64,000 bases of DNA, from contig NZ_ABCS01000029.1 in assembly GCF_000170895.1 (NCBI RefSeq), forward strand, positions 33,468 through 97,467, written 5' to 3'. Each line of letters starts with the position of its first letter. Within the stretch, counting starts at the first letter, position 1. A program made the translations under genes and the position numbers. The DNA is from Plesiocystis pacifica SIR-1. GTDB taxonomy: Bacteria; Myxococcota_A; Polyangia; Nannocystales; Nannocystaceae. Below are positions 47,694 to 58,731 of the stretch, one piece after another. The notes beneath the pieces were generated by a model. That model was not told the origin of the DNA. It did not search any database and saw only the letters and a program-made list of their open reading frames with translations.

Positions 47694-49582
47694 AGCGCCG
47701 CCATGACGGACTCTGCGAAGCCCGCCGCGTCCGCGAGCACCGACTCGATCAAGGCGTCGACCGCCGTCTGCTCCTGCGCCGCGACCTCGGCCTCATCCAA
47801 GCCAGGGCGTCCAGCGGCCAGGGCGTAGACCTTGATCTTGGGCTCGGTGCCGCTCGGCCGGAACACCAGGCGACAGCGCCGGCCCTCCCCCTCGAGTTCG
47901 TAGACGAGCACGTTGCCCGGCAGGTCGCGGGTGGTCGAGCCCGCGTCTCGGGGCGCGCTGCGATCGACGGCCGAGCGGACCTCGAGCCCGGCGAAGGCCG
48001 TCGGCGGCTCGGCGCGGAGGCGATCCATGACCGCCGCGATCGCCCGACGCCCGGCCATCCCGTGGGCGTAGAGGTTGGCGGTCTTCTCTTTGTGGTAGCC
48101 GTGCTCGGCCCAGATCGCGGCGAGGTGCTCGAACAGCGTCCGGCCCGCGGCCTTGTCCGCGGCCGCGCACTCGGTCAGCAACAGGGCCGCGATCGCCCCG
48201 TCCTTGTCGCGGATCTCGTTGCCGCGCAGGTAGCCGTGGCTCTCCTCGCAAGCGAACACCAGCGGCCGCGCGTCGGCCTCGGCCTGGGCGCCCGCGTGGT
48301 GCTTGAAGCCGACGAGTAGATCGTCGACGGCCTCGACCTCGCTGGCCCGAGCCAGGCGCGCGACGAGGGGCGAGGTCACCAGCGTCGTCAGCACCCGACC
48401 GTCGCCGAGCTCGGCCGCGCTGGCCTTGGACAGGCCCCCCAGCAGGTGGTCGAGCATCAACACGCCGAGGCGGTTGCCGTCGATGAAGCGGTACTCGCCG
48501 GCGGCGTCGCGGACCATGGCGCCGACACGATCGGCGTCGGGATCGGTCGCCAGGACGAGATCCGCCCCGTGCTCCCGGGCGACCTTCAGCGCCTCCTCGA
48601 AGGCCTTGGGCTGCTCCGGGTTGGCGCTGCGCAGGGTCTCGAAGCGACCCTCGTCGGGGAGCTGCGAGGCCACGCCGATCGCCTCGATGCCCCGGGCGCG
48701 CAGCACCGGCACCACCGAAGACTGCCCGACGCCGTGGAAGGCCGAGTAGACGACCTTCAGGCCGCTGTCGCCGAGGGACGCCGGGCCCACGCCCTGGGCG
48801 AGGACGTAGCCGTGGTAGGGGCCGTCGGCGCGCGTCTCCAGATCGTCCCCGGCGATGCGCTCGACGCCCTCGGGCAGCGCTCCGCCGAGCAGCGCGTCGA
48901 GGTCGATGGCCGGCAGCGCGCTCGGGTCCTCACCCGCAGCCACGATCGCGGTCATCAGCTTGGCGTCGCGCTGGCCCAGGACCTGGGCGCCGTCGGGGCC
49001 GTAGATCTTGATGCCGTTGTCCGTCGGCGGGTTGTGGCTGGCCGAGATCACGACGCCCGCGCCGCAGCCCCAGACCCGCGCCAGGTAGGACAGCTGCGGG
49101 GTCGGCCGGGGCGCGTCGACGAGGGTCACCGCCAGCCCCTCGGCCTGCAGCGCCGCGGCGACGACGAGGGCGAAGCGCCGGCTGCTCTCGCGGGTGTCGT
49201 AGACCACCGCGACCTTCCGGGAGTCGCTGCCCCAAGCCGGATCGCCCATGGCGACCGCCAGCCCCCGAGCAGTCTCGCGCATGAGCGCCGCGTTGACCCG
49301 ATTGGGGCCCGCGCCGCAGGGGCCTCGGCGGCCACCTGTACCAATGGGCAAAGGCCCCGAGAAGGCGTCCTCGAGCTCGGCGCTCGCTACGCCGCGCGCC
49401 TCTTCGCCTGCTCGGCCTAGGGCCTGCGCGACCGTCTCCTCCAACTGCGCGCGCACGTCGGCGTAGCTGGGCTCGGTCAACCAGCGCGCGATGGCGTCTC
49501 GGATCCCACCATCGATGGCGAGATCGGGCAGCGCCTCGATGAGCGACTGAGACGAGTTTTGACCCTCCGCTTGGTCCGACAC
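47690..49582 (-). CDS. Alpha-D-phosphohexomutase (phosphoglucomutase/phosphomannomutase)
   Basis: 630 aa from a GTG at 49582; the frame is open to 49690. All four active-site loops are present: the phosphoserine loop GVVISASHNPPTDNGIKIYG, the metal loop ATDPDADRVGAM, the sugar loop ACEESHGYL and the phosphate loop FRPSGTEPKIK. This is the phosphoglucomutase-2/PMM layout, slightly longer than the usual 560-600 because of an N-terminal extension with an Ala/Glu helix. The enzyme interconverts hexose 1- and 6-phosphates for glycogen, LPS or capsule. It is coupled to the surface-protein gene downstream. Confidence 0.9.
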   Translation of the reverse strand: MSDQAEGQNSSQSLIEALPDLAIDGGIRDAIARWLTEPSYADVRAQLEETVAQALGRAGEEARGVASAELEDAFSGPLPIGTGGRRGPCGAGPNRVNAALMRETARGLAVAMGDPAWGSDSRKVAVVYDTRESSRRFALVVAAALQAEGLAVTLVDAPRPTPQLSYLARVWGCGAGVVISASHNPPTDNGIKIYGPDGAQVLGQRDAKLMTAIVAAGEDPSALPAIDLDALLGGALPEGVERIAGDDLETRADGPYHGYVLAQGVGPASLGDSGLKVVYSAFHGVGQSSVVPVLRARGIEAIGVASQLPDEGRFETLRSANPEQPKAFEEALKVAREHGADLVLATDPDADRVGAMVRDAAGEYRFIDGNRLGVLMLDHLLGGLSKASAAELGDGRVLTTLVTSPLVARLARASEVEAVDDLLVGFKHHAGAQAEADARPLVFACEESHGYLRGNEIRDKDGAIAALLLTECAAADKAAGRTLFEHLAAIWAEHGYHKEKTANLYAHGMAGRRAIAAVMDRLRAEPPTAFAGLEVRSAVDRSAPRDAGSTTRDLPGNVLVYELEGEGRRCRLVFRPSGTEPKIKVYALAAGRPGLDEAEVAAQEQTAVDALIESVLADAAGFAESVMAAL

Positions 49583-49775
49583 GACTGAAATCTTACCTGG
49601 AGGCGGGGCGTTGGCCGACCATCGAGGCCCACAAAGCACCGGCGTGCGTCCATATTTTGTGGAACACTCGTAGAACCAGCGCGTCCTCACGTGCGACCCG
49701 AGCCCCTCGCTCGTCCTCGCACCAACCCGCCGTCACCCGGCCGGCCGCACCCCACGGTCAGAAAGGGCAGATCCC

Positions 49776-52115
49776 GTGAACGAGAGCCTTCCTCGCGGCA
49801 ACGCCAGCGCCTCCACCATGCGCACCCTCTGGCGTCGCCTCCGACCCTTCGTCCGCCGTGACCTCCGGGGCCGGTTGATCTCCGCAGCCATCGCCGCTGT
49901 CGTGATCGCCGGCCTTTCCTGGTTTGGTATCGCGGCCTTTACACACCTCGACTCCTCCGCCGCTCAGGCCGTCCGCGTCCAGCTGGGCCTCGAGCACGAG
50001 AAGGCCATCTGCTCCGACGACGACGACACGCCGGACTGCGCCTACGACGACCGCGCCCAGGCCGAGGTCGATCGCCAGTGGAGCCAGGATCTGCGCATCC
50101 GGGCCGCCGTCCTTCAAGAGCTGGACCTGCGCATCGACGCGACCCTCGACAACCTGACCGAGGCCGAGGCCCTGCTCGCGCGGCAGAACTTCAACTACGT
50201 CAACCAAAAGGTCGCCGGCGGGGACCCCAAGCTCACCGAGCTGCTCACCCTGCCCGAGCTCTCGCCCCTCCCGGAGCTCTACTACTACGTGGACGGCCGG
50301 GGCTACGGCGACCTGCACGAGCTCGCGACCTGGAGCCCGTCCGGCGTCCGCGACCTCGAGGACATGAACGACTCCGTGCTCGGCGGCATCGCCGAGGTGC
50401 GCCGGGAGCTGAGCCGCTACCAGGGCCTCATCGCCTCGCAGCGCAGCCGCGACGCCGCCGATGATCCCCAGGTCTCCGACGTGTTCATCGACCGCCGCTC
50501 GGCCATGCTCGACGTCCGCGTCCGGGCCGAGCACTTCCAGATGAGCACCGAGGCTCAGAACTGGTTCCGGGACGGCCGCGCCGAGGACATGAGCCGCTCG
50601 GCCTTCAACCTCGCCGAGGCCTACCCCGCCGAGTTCTCCTCGGCCTTGCTCTCGGCCAACAAGACCTGGGAGGGCGGCTGGGACTCGCCCCGCTGGGAGC
50701 CCCGGCACAAGCCCACCGAGCGCTACCGTTCGCCGATCACCGACGAGCAGCGCTACGAGCTCACCGGCACGCTGCTCTTCGTCGTCGCGTGCATCGTGTT
50801 CCTGGTCGTCGCGCCCATCGTGACCGCGACCGCCACGGCCCGCGAGCGCGAGGCCGGCACCCTCCCGGTGCTGCGCATGACCGGCATGCGGGCTGGCGAC
50901 CTGGCCCTGGCCATGGCCATCGGCCCCAACGTGTTCGCGCTCATCCTCGGCGGCTCGCTGCTGGGCACGGGCACCTTGCTGCTCGCCATGTCGGGTCACG
51001 CCTGTGACCTGCTGCTGCCCCTGGGCCTGCTCGGGGTGCTGACCGCGGCCACCGTGCTGACCGCCATCGGCCTGGGCGACGCCCTGGGTCAGCGGGTCAA
51101 CGCGATGATCGTCGGCGGCCTCGTCGGCGTCGGCATCGTCATCCCGGGCCTGCTCGGCTCGGCGCTCGCGGCCCTCAACGTCGCCGACACCGGCCTGCTG
51201 CTCGGCCCCGTGCCCGCGCTCGTCGCCACCGTGACCCGCTTCGGCGACATCCACGGCCTCGGCCTCGAGCTCAGCGGCGAGCTGACCAAGACCATGCTCG
51301 CCTACTCCGTCGCCCTGCAGGTCGGCCTCGGCCTGGCTTGCCTGGGCTCGTGGCGGCGCCGCGTGGAGCAAGGCTGGGCCCCGCTGTTCCGGCCCCAGGA
51401 GGGCGTCCTCCTGGCCCTGGGCAGCATCGGCTGCAGCGCCCTGACCCTGCTCGACATGACGGGGCACCACGACACCCAGGACTTCAACGCGCTCAACCTG
51501 CTGACCTTCCTGTCGAGCGTGTTCCTCCTGCCGGTGCTCGCCTGGCTGCTCGTCGCCAGCTTGCGCCGCCCTGCCCGCGCTCGCGCGGTGGCCGACTACG
51601 TCGAGGCGCGCCTGGCCTTCATGCGCTTCCAGGGCTTCGTGGTCACCGCCGCGATGCTCGTGGGCCTGACCTACGGCCTGATCATGCGCGGCGCGGGCCT
51701 GGGCTCGGACAACGCCGAGCTGATGTGGGCGACCCTCGCCCAGATGCTGCTCGTCGCCGAGACCGGCGTGGCCGCCCTTTTGTGGGCCTCTCGCCGGCGC
51801 GAGGGCAAGATGCGGGTCGCCTTCGTGGGCGGCGCGGCGGTCATCATGCAGCTGCTCGCGGTCGTGGGCACCTACGGCCTCGAGGTCCAGCACGTCGCCG
51901 TGACCAACGGCGCCGCCATGCCGCTGCTGGCCAACGCCGACGTCTCGCCCTACTGGACGGCCTTCCTGATCCTGTGCTGGGCCATCGGCCTGGCCCTGGT
52001 CCTGACCGCGCTGATGCGGCGCAAGGACGAGGTCGAGGTGATGGTCGCGCCCGACGAGGACGACGACGAGGACGACGACGACTACGGCATGCCCGGTCGC
52101 CGCCTGCTCCACTGA
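49776..52115 (+). CDS. ABC-2-type permease-like membrane protein with large external domain
   Basis: 779 aa from a GTG at 49776. One N-terminal helix (LISAAIAAVVIAGLSWFGIA) is followed by about 280 residues of soluble, Glu/Asp/Arg-rich sequence, then a cluster of about 11 helices. The segment ATAREREAGTLPVLRMTGMR is the ABC-2 permease coupling-helix motif (normally AREREEGTLE). The C-terminus is acidic (DEDDDEDDDDDYG). No ATPase gene is in the neighbourhood, so the partner would be elsewhere or absent. The gene is monocistronic, with two terminator-like hairpins after it. Confidence 0.7.
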   Translation: MNESLPRGNASASTMRTLWRRLRPFVRRDLRGRLISAAIAAVVIAGLSWFGIAAFTHLDSSAAQAVRVQLGLEHEKAICSDDDDTPDCAYDDRAQAEVDRQWSQDLRIRAAVLQELDLRIDATLDNLTEAEALLARQNFNYVNQKVAGGDPKLTELLTLPELSPLPELYYYVDGRGYGDLHELATWSPSGVRDLEDMNDSVLGGIAEVRRELSRYQGLIASQRSRDAADDPQVSDVFIDRRSAMLDVRVRAEHFQMSTEAQNWFRDGRAEDMSRSAFNLAEAYPAEFSSALLSANKTWEGGWDSPRWEPRHKPTERYRSPITDEQRYELTGTLLFVVACIVFLVVAPIVTATATAREREAGTLPVLRMTGMRAGDLALAMAIGPNVFALILGGSLLGTGTLLLAMSGHACDLLLPLGLLGVLTAATVLTAIGLGDALGQRVNAMIVGGLVGVGIVIPGLLGSALAALNVADTGLLLGPVPALVATVTRFGDIHGLGLELSGELTKTMLAYSVALQVGLGLACLGSWRRRVEQGWAPLFRPQEGVLLALGSIGCSALTLLDMTGHHDTQDFNALNLLTFLSSVFLLPVLAWLLVASLRRPARARAVADYVEARLAFMRFQGFVVTAAMLVGLTYGLIMRGAGLGSDNAELMWATLAQMLLVAETGVAALLWASRRREGKMRVAFVGGAAVIMQLLAVVGTYGLEVQHVAVTNGAAMPLLANADVSPYWTAFLILCWAIGLALVLTALMRRKDEVEVMVAPDEDDDEDDDDYGMPGRRLLH

Positions 52116-52133
52116 GCCAGAGCCTCAACGGCG

Positions 52134-52173
52134 AGAGGGGCGTCGCACGACCGTGCGCGCCCCTCTTTCTTTG
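52134..52173 (+). terminator. Rho-independent terminator, first of two similar copies
   Basis: Arms AGAGGGGCG and CGCCCCTCT with inner CGCAC/GTGCG pairing (52134-52166) are followed by TTTCTTT, 18 bp after the membrane-protein stop. Confidence 0.8.
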
Positions 52174-52197
52174 GTTGTCGAGCTGGCCCTCGACGCG

Positions 52198-52230
52198 AGA
52201 GGGGCGTCGCACTGCCGTGCGCGCCCCTCT
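52198..52230 (+). terminator. Second copy of the same terminator hairpin
   Basis: The stem is identical to the one 64 bp earlier; only the loop differs (TGC for GAC), as does the tail (TCTCTGG). It lies between the first terminator and the convergent 89-aa gene. Confidence 0.7.
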
Positions 52231-52254
52231 TCTCTGGTCGAGCGAGAGCTGCGA

Positions 52255-52524
52255 TCAAGCGCAGCAAAAGCGCAGCTCGACCAGACCCTCGGGGGCCTCG
52301 CTGGCTTGCATCGGGAGCTCGGCCACGACGTCGGAGCCCGGCTCGAGCTCGGACTGGGGAATGTCGATGAGCTCGATGGTCATGTCGGGGCCGTGGTGGA
52401 TCCAGCGCTGCTCACGGGCGCTCAGCCGCCGACGCTCGACCGAGAAGCCGTCGCACTCGAGGTTGAGGAAGCCGGCCTTCTCGACGGGGTGGGTGGTGGC
52501 GTGGATCGACACGTACATGGCCAT
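52255..52524 (-). CDS. Small hypothetical protein
   Basis: 89 aa with regular strand/helix character (MYVSIHATTHPVEKAGFLN; MTIELIDIPQSELEPGSDVV; LVELRFCCA). It ends in Cys-Cys-Ala. It is soluble, with no signal. It stands alone, and the second terminator hairpin lies 25 bp past its stop. An internal ATG at 52518 could also be the start. No family recognised. Confidence 0.6.
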   Translation of the reverse strand: MAMYVSIHATTHPVEKAGFLNLECDGFSVERRRLSAREQRWIHHGPDMTIELIDIPQSELEPGSDVVAELPMQASEAPEGLVELRFCCA

Positions 52525-52631
52525 GGCGACTTGCTTATCTACCGAGTTTGGCTCGAAGGCAAATAGATGGCTGAAATGAGTTGGAGTGTGTTGATGGTGT
52601 GGCGGGGACTGTGTCCTTTACGGATCGCTAC

Positions 52632-52680
52632 GCGACCCCCATGTCCCTTTTGTGCGCTTTTGGGGTGGCTTGGGGGTCGC
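52632..52680 (-). terminator. Possible stem-loop after the NADH dehydrogenase gene
   Basis: Arms GCGACCCCC and GGGGGTCGC enclose a 31-nt loop, 6 bp past the ndh stop. The stem is perfect but there is no T-run. Confidence 0.4.
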
Positions 52681-52685
52681 TCTCG

Positions 52686-54065
52686 TCAGGCCGCGGCGCT
52701 GTCTTTGCGTTCGTTCTCCCCGGTGCCATTGGCCTCCGGGTACGAGCGCCAGCGCTTGCTGACGATCAAGCGGGCGCCTCGGACGAAGGTCATGTACGAC
52801 CAGGCCCACTGGATCAGCACGAGCACGCGGTTGCGAAAGCCGGTGAGGTAGTAGATGTGCACGAGCAGCCAGGTCCACCAGGCGAACAGGCCGCCGAAGC
52901 GGACCTTGCCGGCTTCGACGACGGCGCGGCTGCGGCCGATGGTCGCCATCTGGCCCTTGTCGACGTAGCGGAAGGGCTCGCGCTCACGGCCGGCCCCCTC
53001 CCCCCCACCGAGATCACCGAGGATCATGCGCGCGACGTAGCGACCTTGCTGCATCGCCACGGGGGCCTGGCCGGGCAAGGGCTGGCCGTCCTCGCCGAGG
53101 GCGCGGGCCAGATCGCCGGCCACGAACACCTCGGGGTGTCCCTCGATGCTCAGGTCCGCGCCGACGTGAATGCGGTTTTGTCGGTCGCGCTCGAACACCG
53201 CCTGCTCGGCCCCGGCGACGTCCTCGAAGTCCGCCGCGCGCACGCCCGCGGCCCACAGCACCGTCGCCGCCTCGATGCGCTCCTCGCCGACGTTGACCCC
53301 GTCTGCGTCGACCTGGGTCACGCGGCTCCCGGTCCACACCTGGACGCCGAGGCCCTCGAGGTCTCGGGTCGCCCGGCTGGCCAGCGAGGCGTCGAAGCCC
53401 CGCAGAATCCGGTCGCCAGCTTCGATGAGGATCACCCGCGTCAGCTTGGGATCGATGGTCCGAAAGTCCTTCGCCAGCGTCGTCCGGCTCATCTCGCCGA
53501 TCGCCCCCGCGAGCTCGACCCCCGTCGGGCCGCCGCCGACGATCACGAAGGTCAGCAGGCGCTTGCGCCCGGCCCCGTCCGTGGGGTCCAGGGTCTCGGC
53601 CTGCTCAAAGGCGGTCAGCACCCGGCGGCGGATCTCCGTGGCCTGCTCCACCGTCTTGAGCCCGGGCGCGTGGGGCTCCCAGGCCTCGTTGCCGAAGTAG
53701 GCGTGCATGGCCCCAGCGGCGAGCACCAGGTAGTCGTACTCGAGCTCGCCAAAGTCGCCCCGGACGACGCGCGCGTCCGCGTCGACGGCCTGGACCTCAC
53801 CCTGGATCACCCGGGTGTTGCGGTACTCGCTCAGCAAGCTGCGGATGGGTGCTGCGATGTCGGCCGGGCTCAGCCCCGCCATCGCCACCTGGTAGAGCAG
53901 GGGTTGGAAGAGGTGGTGGTTGCGGCGGTCGATGAGCACGACCTCGAGCTCCCGCCCGGGCCCGCGTCGACCCGCCCGGCCGAGGGCCTTCGCCGCGTTC
54001 AAGCCCGCGAAGCCTCCGCCCACGATGATGACCCGCTTGCGGGTCGGTCCCTGTGCTTCAGTCAT
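52686..54065 (-). CDS. ndh: Type II NADH dehydrogenase (Ndh) / FAD-dependent oxidoreductase
   Basis: 459 aa. Two dinucleotide motifs: FAD at the start (RVIIVGGGFAGLNAAKAL) and NADH in the middle (LTFVIVGGGPTGVELAGAIG). Also typical are HHLFQPLLYQVAMAGLSP near residue 50 and EVFVAGDLA for the flavin. The C-terminal membrane-associating end is amphipathic (FGGLFAWWTWLLVHIYYLTG), as in Ndh-2. It passes electrons from NADH to quinone without pumping. Transcribed alone; the upstream 125 bp show no clear promoter. Confidence 0.9.
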   Translation of the reverse strand: MTEAQGPTRKRVIIVGGGFAGLNAAKALGRAGRRGPGRELEVVLIDRRNHHLFQPLLYQVAMAGLSPADIAAPIRSLLSEYRNTRVIQGEVQAVDADARVVRGDFGELEYDYLVLAAGAMHAYFGNEAWEPHAPGLKTVEQATEIRRRVLTAFEQAETLDPTDGAGRKRLLTFVIVGGGPTGVELAGAIGEMSRTTLAKDFRTIDPKLTRVILIEAGDRILRGFDASLASRATRDLEGLGVQVWTGSRVTQVDADGVNVGEERIEAATVLWAAGVRAADFEDVAGAEQAVFERDRQNRIHVGADLSIEGHPEVFVAGDLARALGEDGQPLPGQAPVAMQQGRYVARMILGDLGGGEGAGREREPFRYVDKGQMATIGRSRAVVEAGKVRFGGLFAWWTWLLVHIYYLTGFRNRVLVLIQWAWSYMTFVRGARLIVSKRWRSYPEANGTGENERKDSAAA

Positions 54066-54192
54066 GAAGCCTCTCCTTTGTGCGACAGCGAAACGCCGCC
54101 GCCTCTTTCAAGGTGACGGCAAGAGAGCCGTGCGGCAGCTGCTCGCGCCGGCAATTTATTCGCTTCGCCAGGAGGGCCTAGGCTGCTCGCAG

Positions 54193-54270
54193 AGGCTGTG
54201 AATGGATTCACAGCCTATTTTAGCCGTCGTGGACGACGCCACGCCCTCCCTGCCCCACGTCCACGACTCA
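54193..54270 (-). repeat. Modular 3'-end repeat, locus 6 (A core and hairpin)
   Basis: Read on the minus strand, the A core starts with TGAGTCGTGG, and that TGA (54270-54268) is the stop of the 162-aa gene. The core keeps the GTCGTGGACG/CGTCCACGAC stem and CGGCTAAAAT. A perfect hairpin ends it at 54193-54216 (arms AGGCTGTGAAT and ATTCACAGCCT). No B module. Confidence 0.82.
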
Positions 54271-54756
54271 ACAGACGCCGACGTCGGCCCCGCCGGCCTC
54301 AGCGAGCTCTGCCTCGACGGTCTCCACGTGGGCGGAGTCGCCGACCTCCACGGTCACCAGGACCTTGCCCGCGCTCCCATCTCCGAGGGGAAGCGCGGCC
54401 TCGCGCAGGGCCATCTTGGGCAGCCGCGTGCCCGCCATCATCCCGGCCAAGAGCCCGGAGAGGATCCCGGTCAGCAAGCCCATGAGCGCGCCGATCCCCA
54501 CCGTCAGGCCCATGATGTCGAGGGTCGCCCCACCGAGCGCGCCGATGCCCAGGCCGACCACGCCGCCGAAGGCGGTTCCGCGCACGGTGTTCTCGCCGGT
54601 CGTCGTCGCCGACTCCGGCAAGAAGTTGCCGTCGAGGGGGCTGCGCTCGTGGGTCTGGACCGGGAAGCTCGGCCGCTCGGGCGTGCGCCGGTTGAGCGCG
54701 GCGACGACCGCCTCGCAGTCCGCCGCCGCCTCGAACATGGCGTAGACGATGGCCAC
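54268..54756 (-). CDS. Glycine-zipper membrane protein, general-stress (YflT-like) type
   Basis: 162 aa from a GTG at 54756, 1 bp after the gcvP stop, so it is co-translated with gcvP. The start (VAIVYAMFEAAADCEAVVAA) resembles the short ferredoxin-like unit of YflT/DUF1269 stress proteins. Residues of about 55-105 are a glycine-zipper with two helices (FGGVVGLGIGALGGATL; LMGLLTGILSGLLAGMMAG). The end (KVLVTVEVGDSAHVETVEAE) is again a small beta/alpha unit. Role unknown. Its stop codon is part of a repeat copy. Confidence 0.7.
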   Translation of the reverse strand: MAIVYAMFEAAADCEAVVAALNRRTPERPSFPVQTHERSPLDGNFLPESATTTGENTVRGTAFGGVVGLGIGALGGATLDIMGLTVGIGALMGLLTGILSGLLAGMMAGTRLPKMALREAALPLGDGSAGKVLVTVEVGDSAHVETVEAELAEAGGADVGVC

Positions 54757-54757
54757 C

Positions 54758-57700
<2,943 letters not shown>

Positions 57701-57962
57701 GGGAAGCACTCGGTCTGGACGAAGGGTCGAAGCAGTCGCGGCGAGGTCGTTGGGGCCGCAATCACGGGCAACATAAGGCATCCCCGGGCGCCCTCCTAGG
57801 GCGCTACTTCGCGCCTCTCCTGCCCGGGCTCACACCCGCACCGTGCGCGAGACGACGGGGCCCCGAGGGTGCGCAACGGCCTGTACAGCGCCCTCTCCAG
57901 CGCCCCTGCGCCTGCGGCCCGAAGTCGACGGTGCGCGGCCCAAAACACGTATAGTTCGGACC

Positions 57963-58724
57963 ATGCGGTGGACGCTCTTCCAGCGCGTCATGCAAAAGCT
58001 CGTCGAAATCCGCGAGCTCGACCCCCGGCGCGACGCGACGACCTATGCCGAGCAACTTCTTGCACGGTGCCCCGCGCTCTTTGCCGAGCTCGGAGGGGCG
58101 ACGGCCCTGCCGGCTCAGCTCGCCGCGCGCGCCATCGCCGAGGATCACCTGCGCGAGATCTGCGGGCTCGCCGAGCACGTCGTGGCCCTCCAGGACCGCA
58201 CCGGGCACCCGAGCAACGAGTACCTCGTGCGCCTCCTCGCCCTCGCCTACTTCAGCTCGGACCACAACGTCGTGGCCGACGACGCGCCCGCGGGCTACGG
58301 CATGGTCGACGACTGCATGACGGTCATCGCCGTCGAGCGCCTCGACGCCGCCGGCCGCCTGCCGTGCACCGACGAGACCATGCACCGGGTGCGCTACATG
58401 AGCCTCGCGCTGTCCGAGGACACCCGGCCCAAGGTCGAGCGCATCCTCCAGCGCGCGGCGGGCTTCGCCCGAGCCTGCGCCGAGGCCTCGGAGCAGAGCC
58501 TCGAGCGCGTGACCCTCGAGCTCATCGAAGGCCCGCCGGAGCGCTTCCCCCTGCCCAACGGCATCCCCCTCGCGCCCATCGACTCGGACACCCTCCACCA
58601 CCTGTCCCTGCCCCCCGCTCGCTTGCTCGAGGCCGAGGCCGGCGCGCTGACCATCGCCTTCGACGACGGCATCACCCTGCGTCGCTCGCCCACGGGCGAG
58701 CTCAGCGAGCGAGCCCAGGCCTAG
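57963..58724 (+). CDS. Hypothetical protein, weakly DUF1232 (YkvA)-like
   Basis: 253 aa from ATG 57963; an upstream in-frame start at 57843 is less likely. It is mostly helical. The segment VRLLALAYFSSDHNVVADDA followed by GYGMVDDCMTVIAVERL recalls the YkvA/DUF1232 pattern. A helical middle (KVERILQRAAGFARACAEAS) and a short beta-rich end follow. The gene leads a pair with the YcxB-like protein, 7 bp apart. Function unknown. Confidence 0.6.
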   Translation: MRWTLFQRVMQKLVEIRELDPRRDATTYAEQLLARCPALFAELGGATALPAQLAARAIAEDHLREICGLAEHVVALQDRTGHPSNEYLVRLLALAYFSSDHNVVADDAPAGYGMVDDCMTVIAVERLDAAGRLPCTDETMHRVRYMSLALSEDTRPKVERILQRAAGFARACAEASEQSLERVTLELIEGPPERFPLPNGIPLAPIDSDTLHHLSLPPARLLEAEAGALTIAFDDGITLRRSPTGELSERAQA

Positions 58725-58731
58725 GAGCGCC

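Noticed and set aside
52525..52685. Possible small gene between the 89-aa gene and ndh
   Set aside because: Only short frames with no family resemblance; the region is better explained by promoter and stem-loop sequence.
57701..57962. Glycine riboswitch upstream of gcvP
   Set aside because: A GGAGAGGCGC-like stretch is present, but the tandem aptamer core and the CTCTCAGG partner could not be found.
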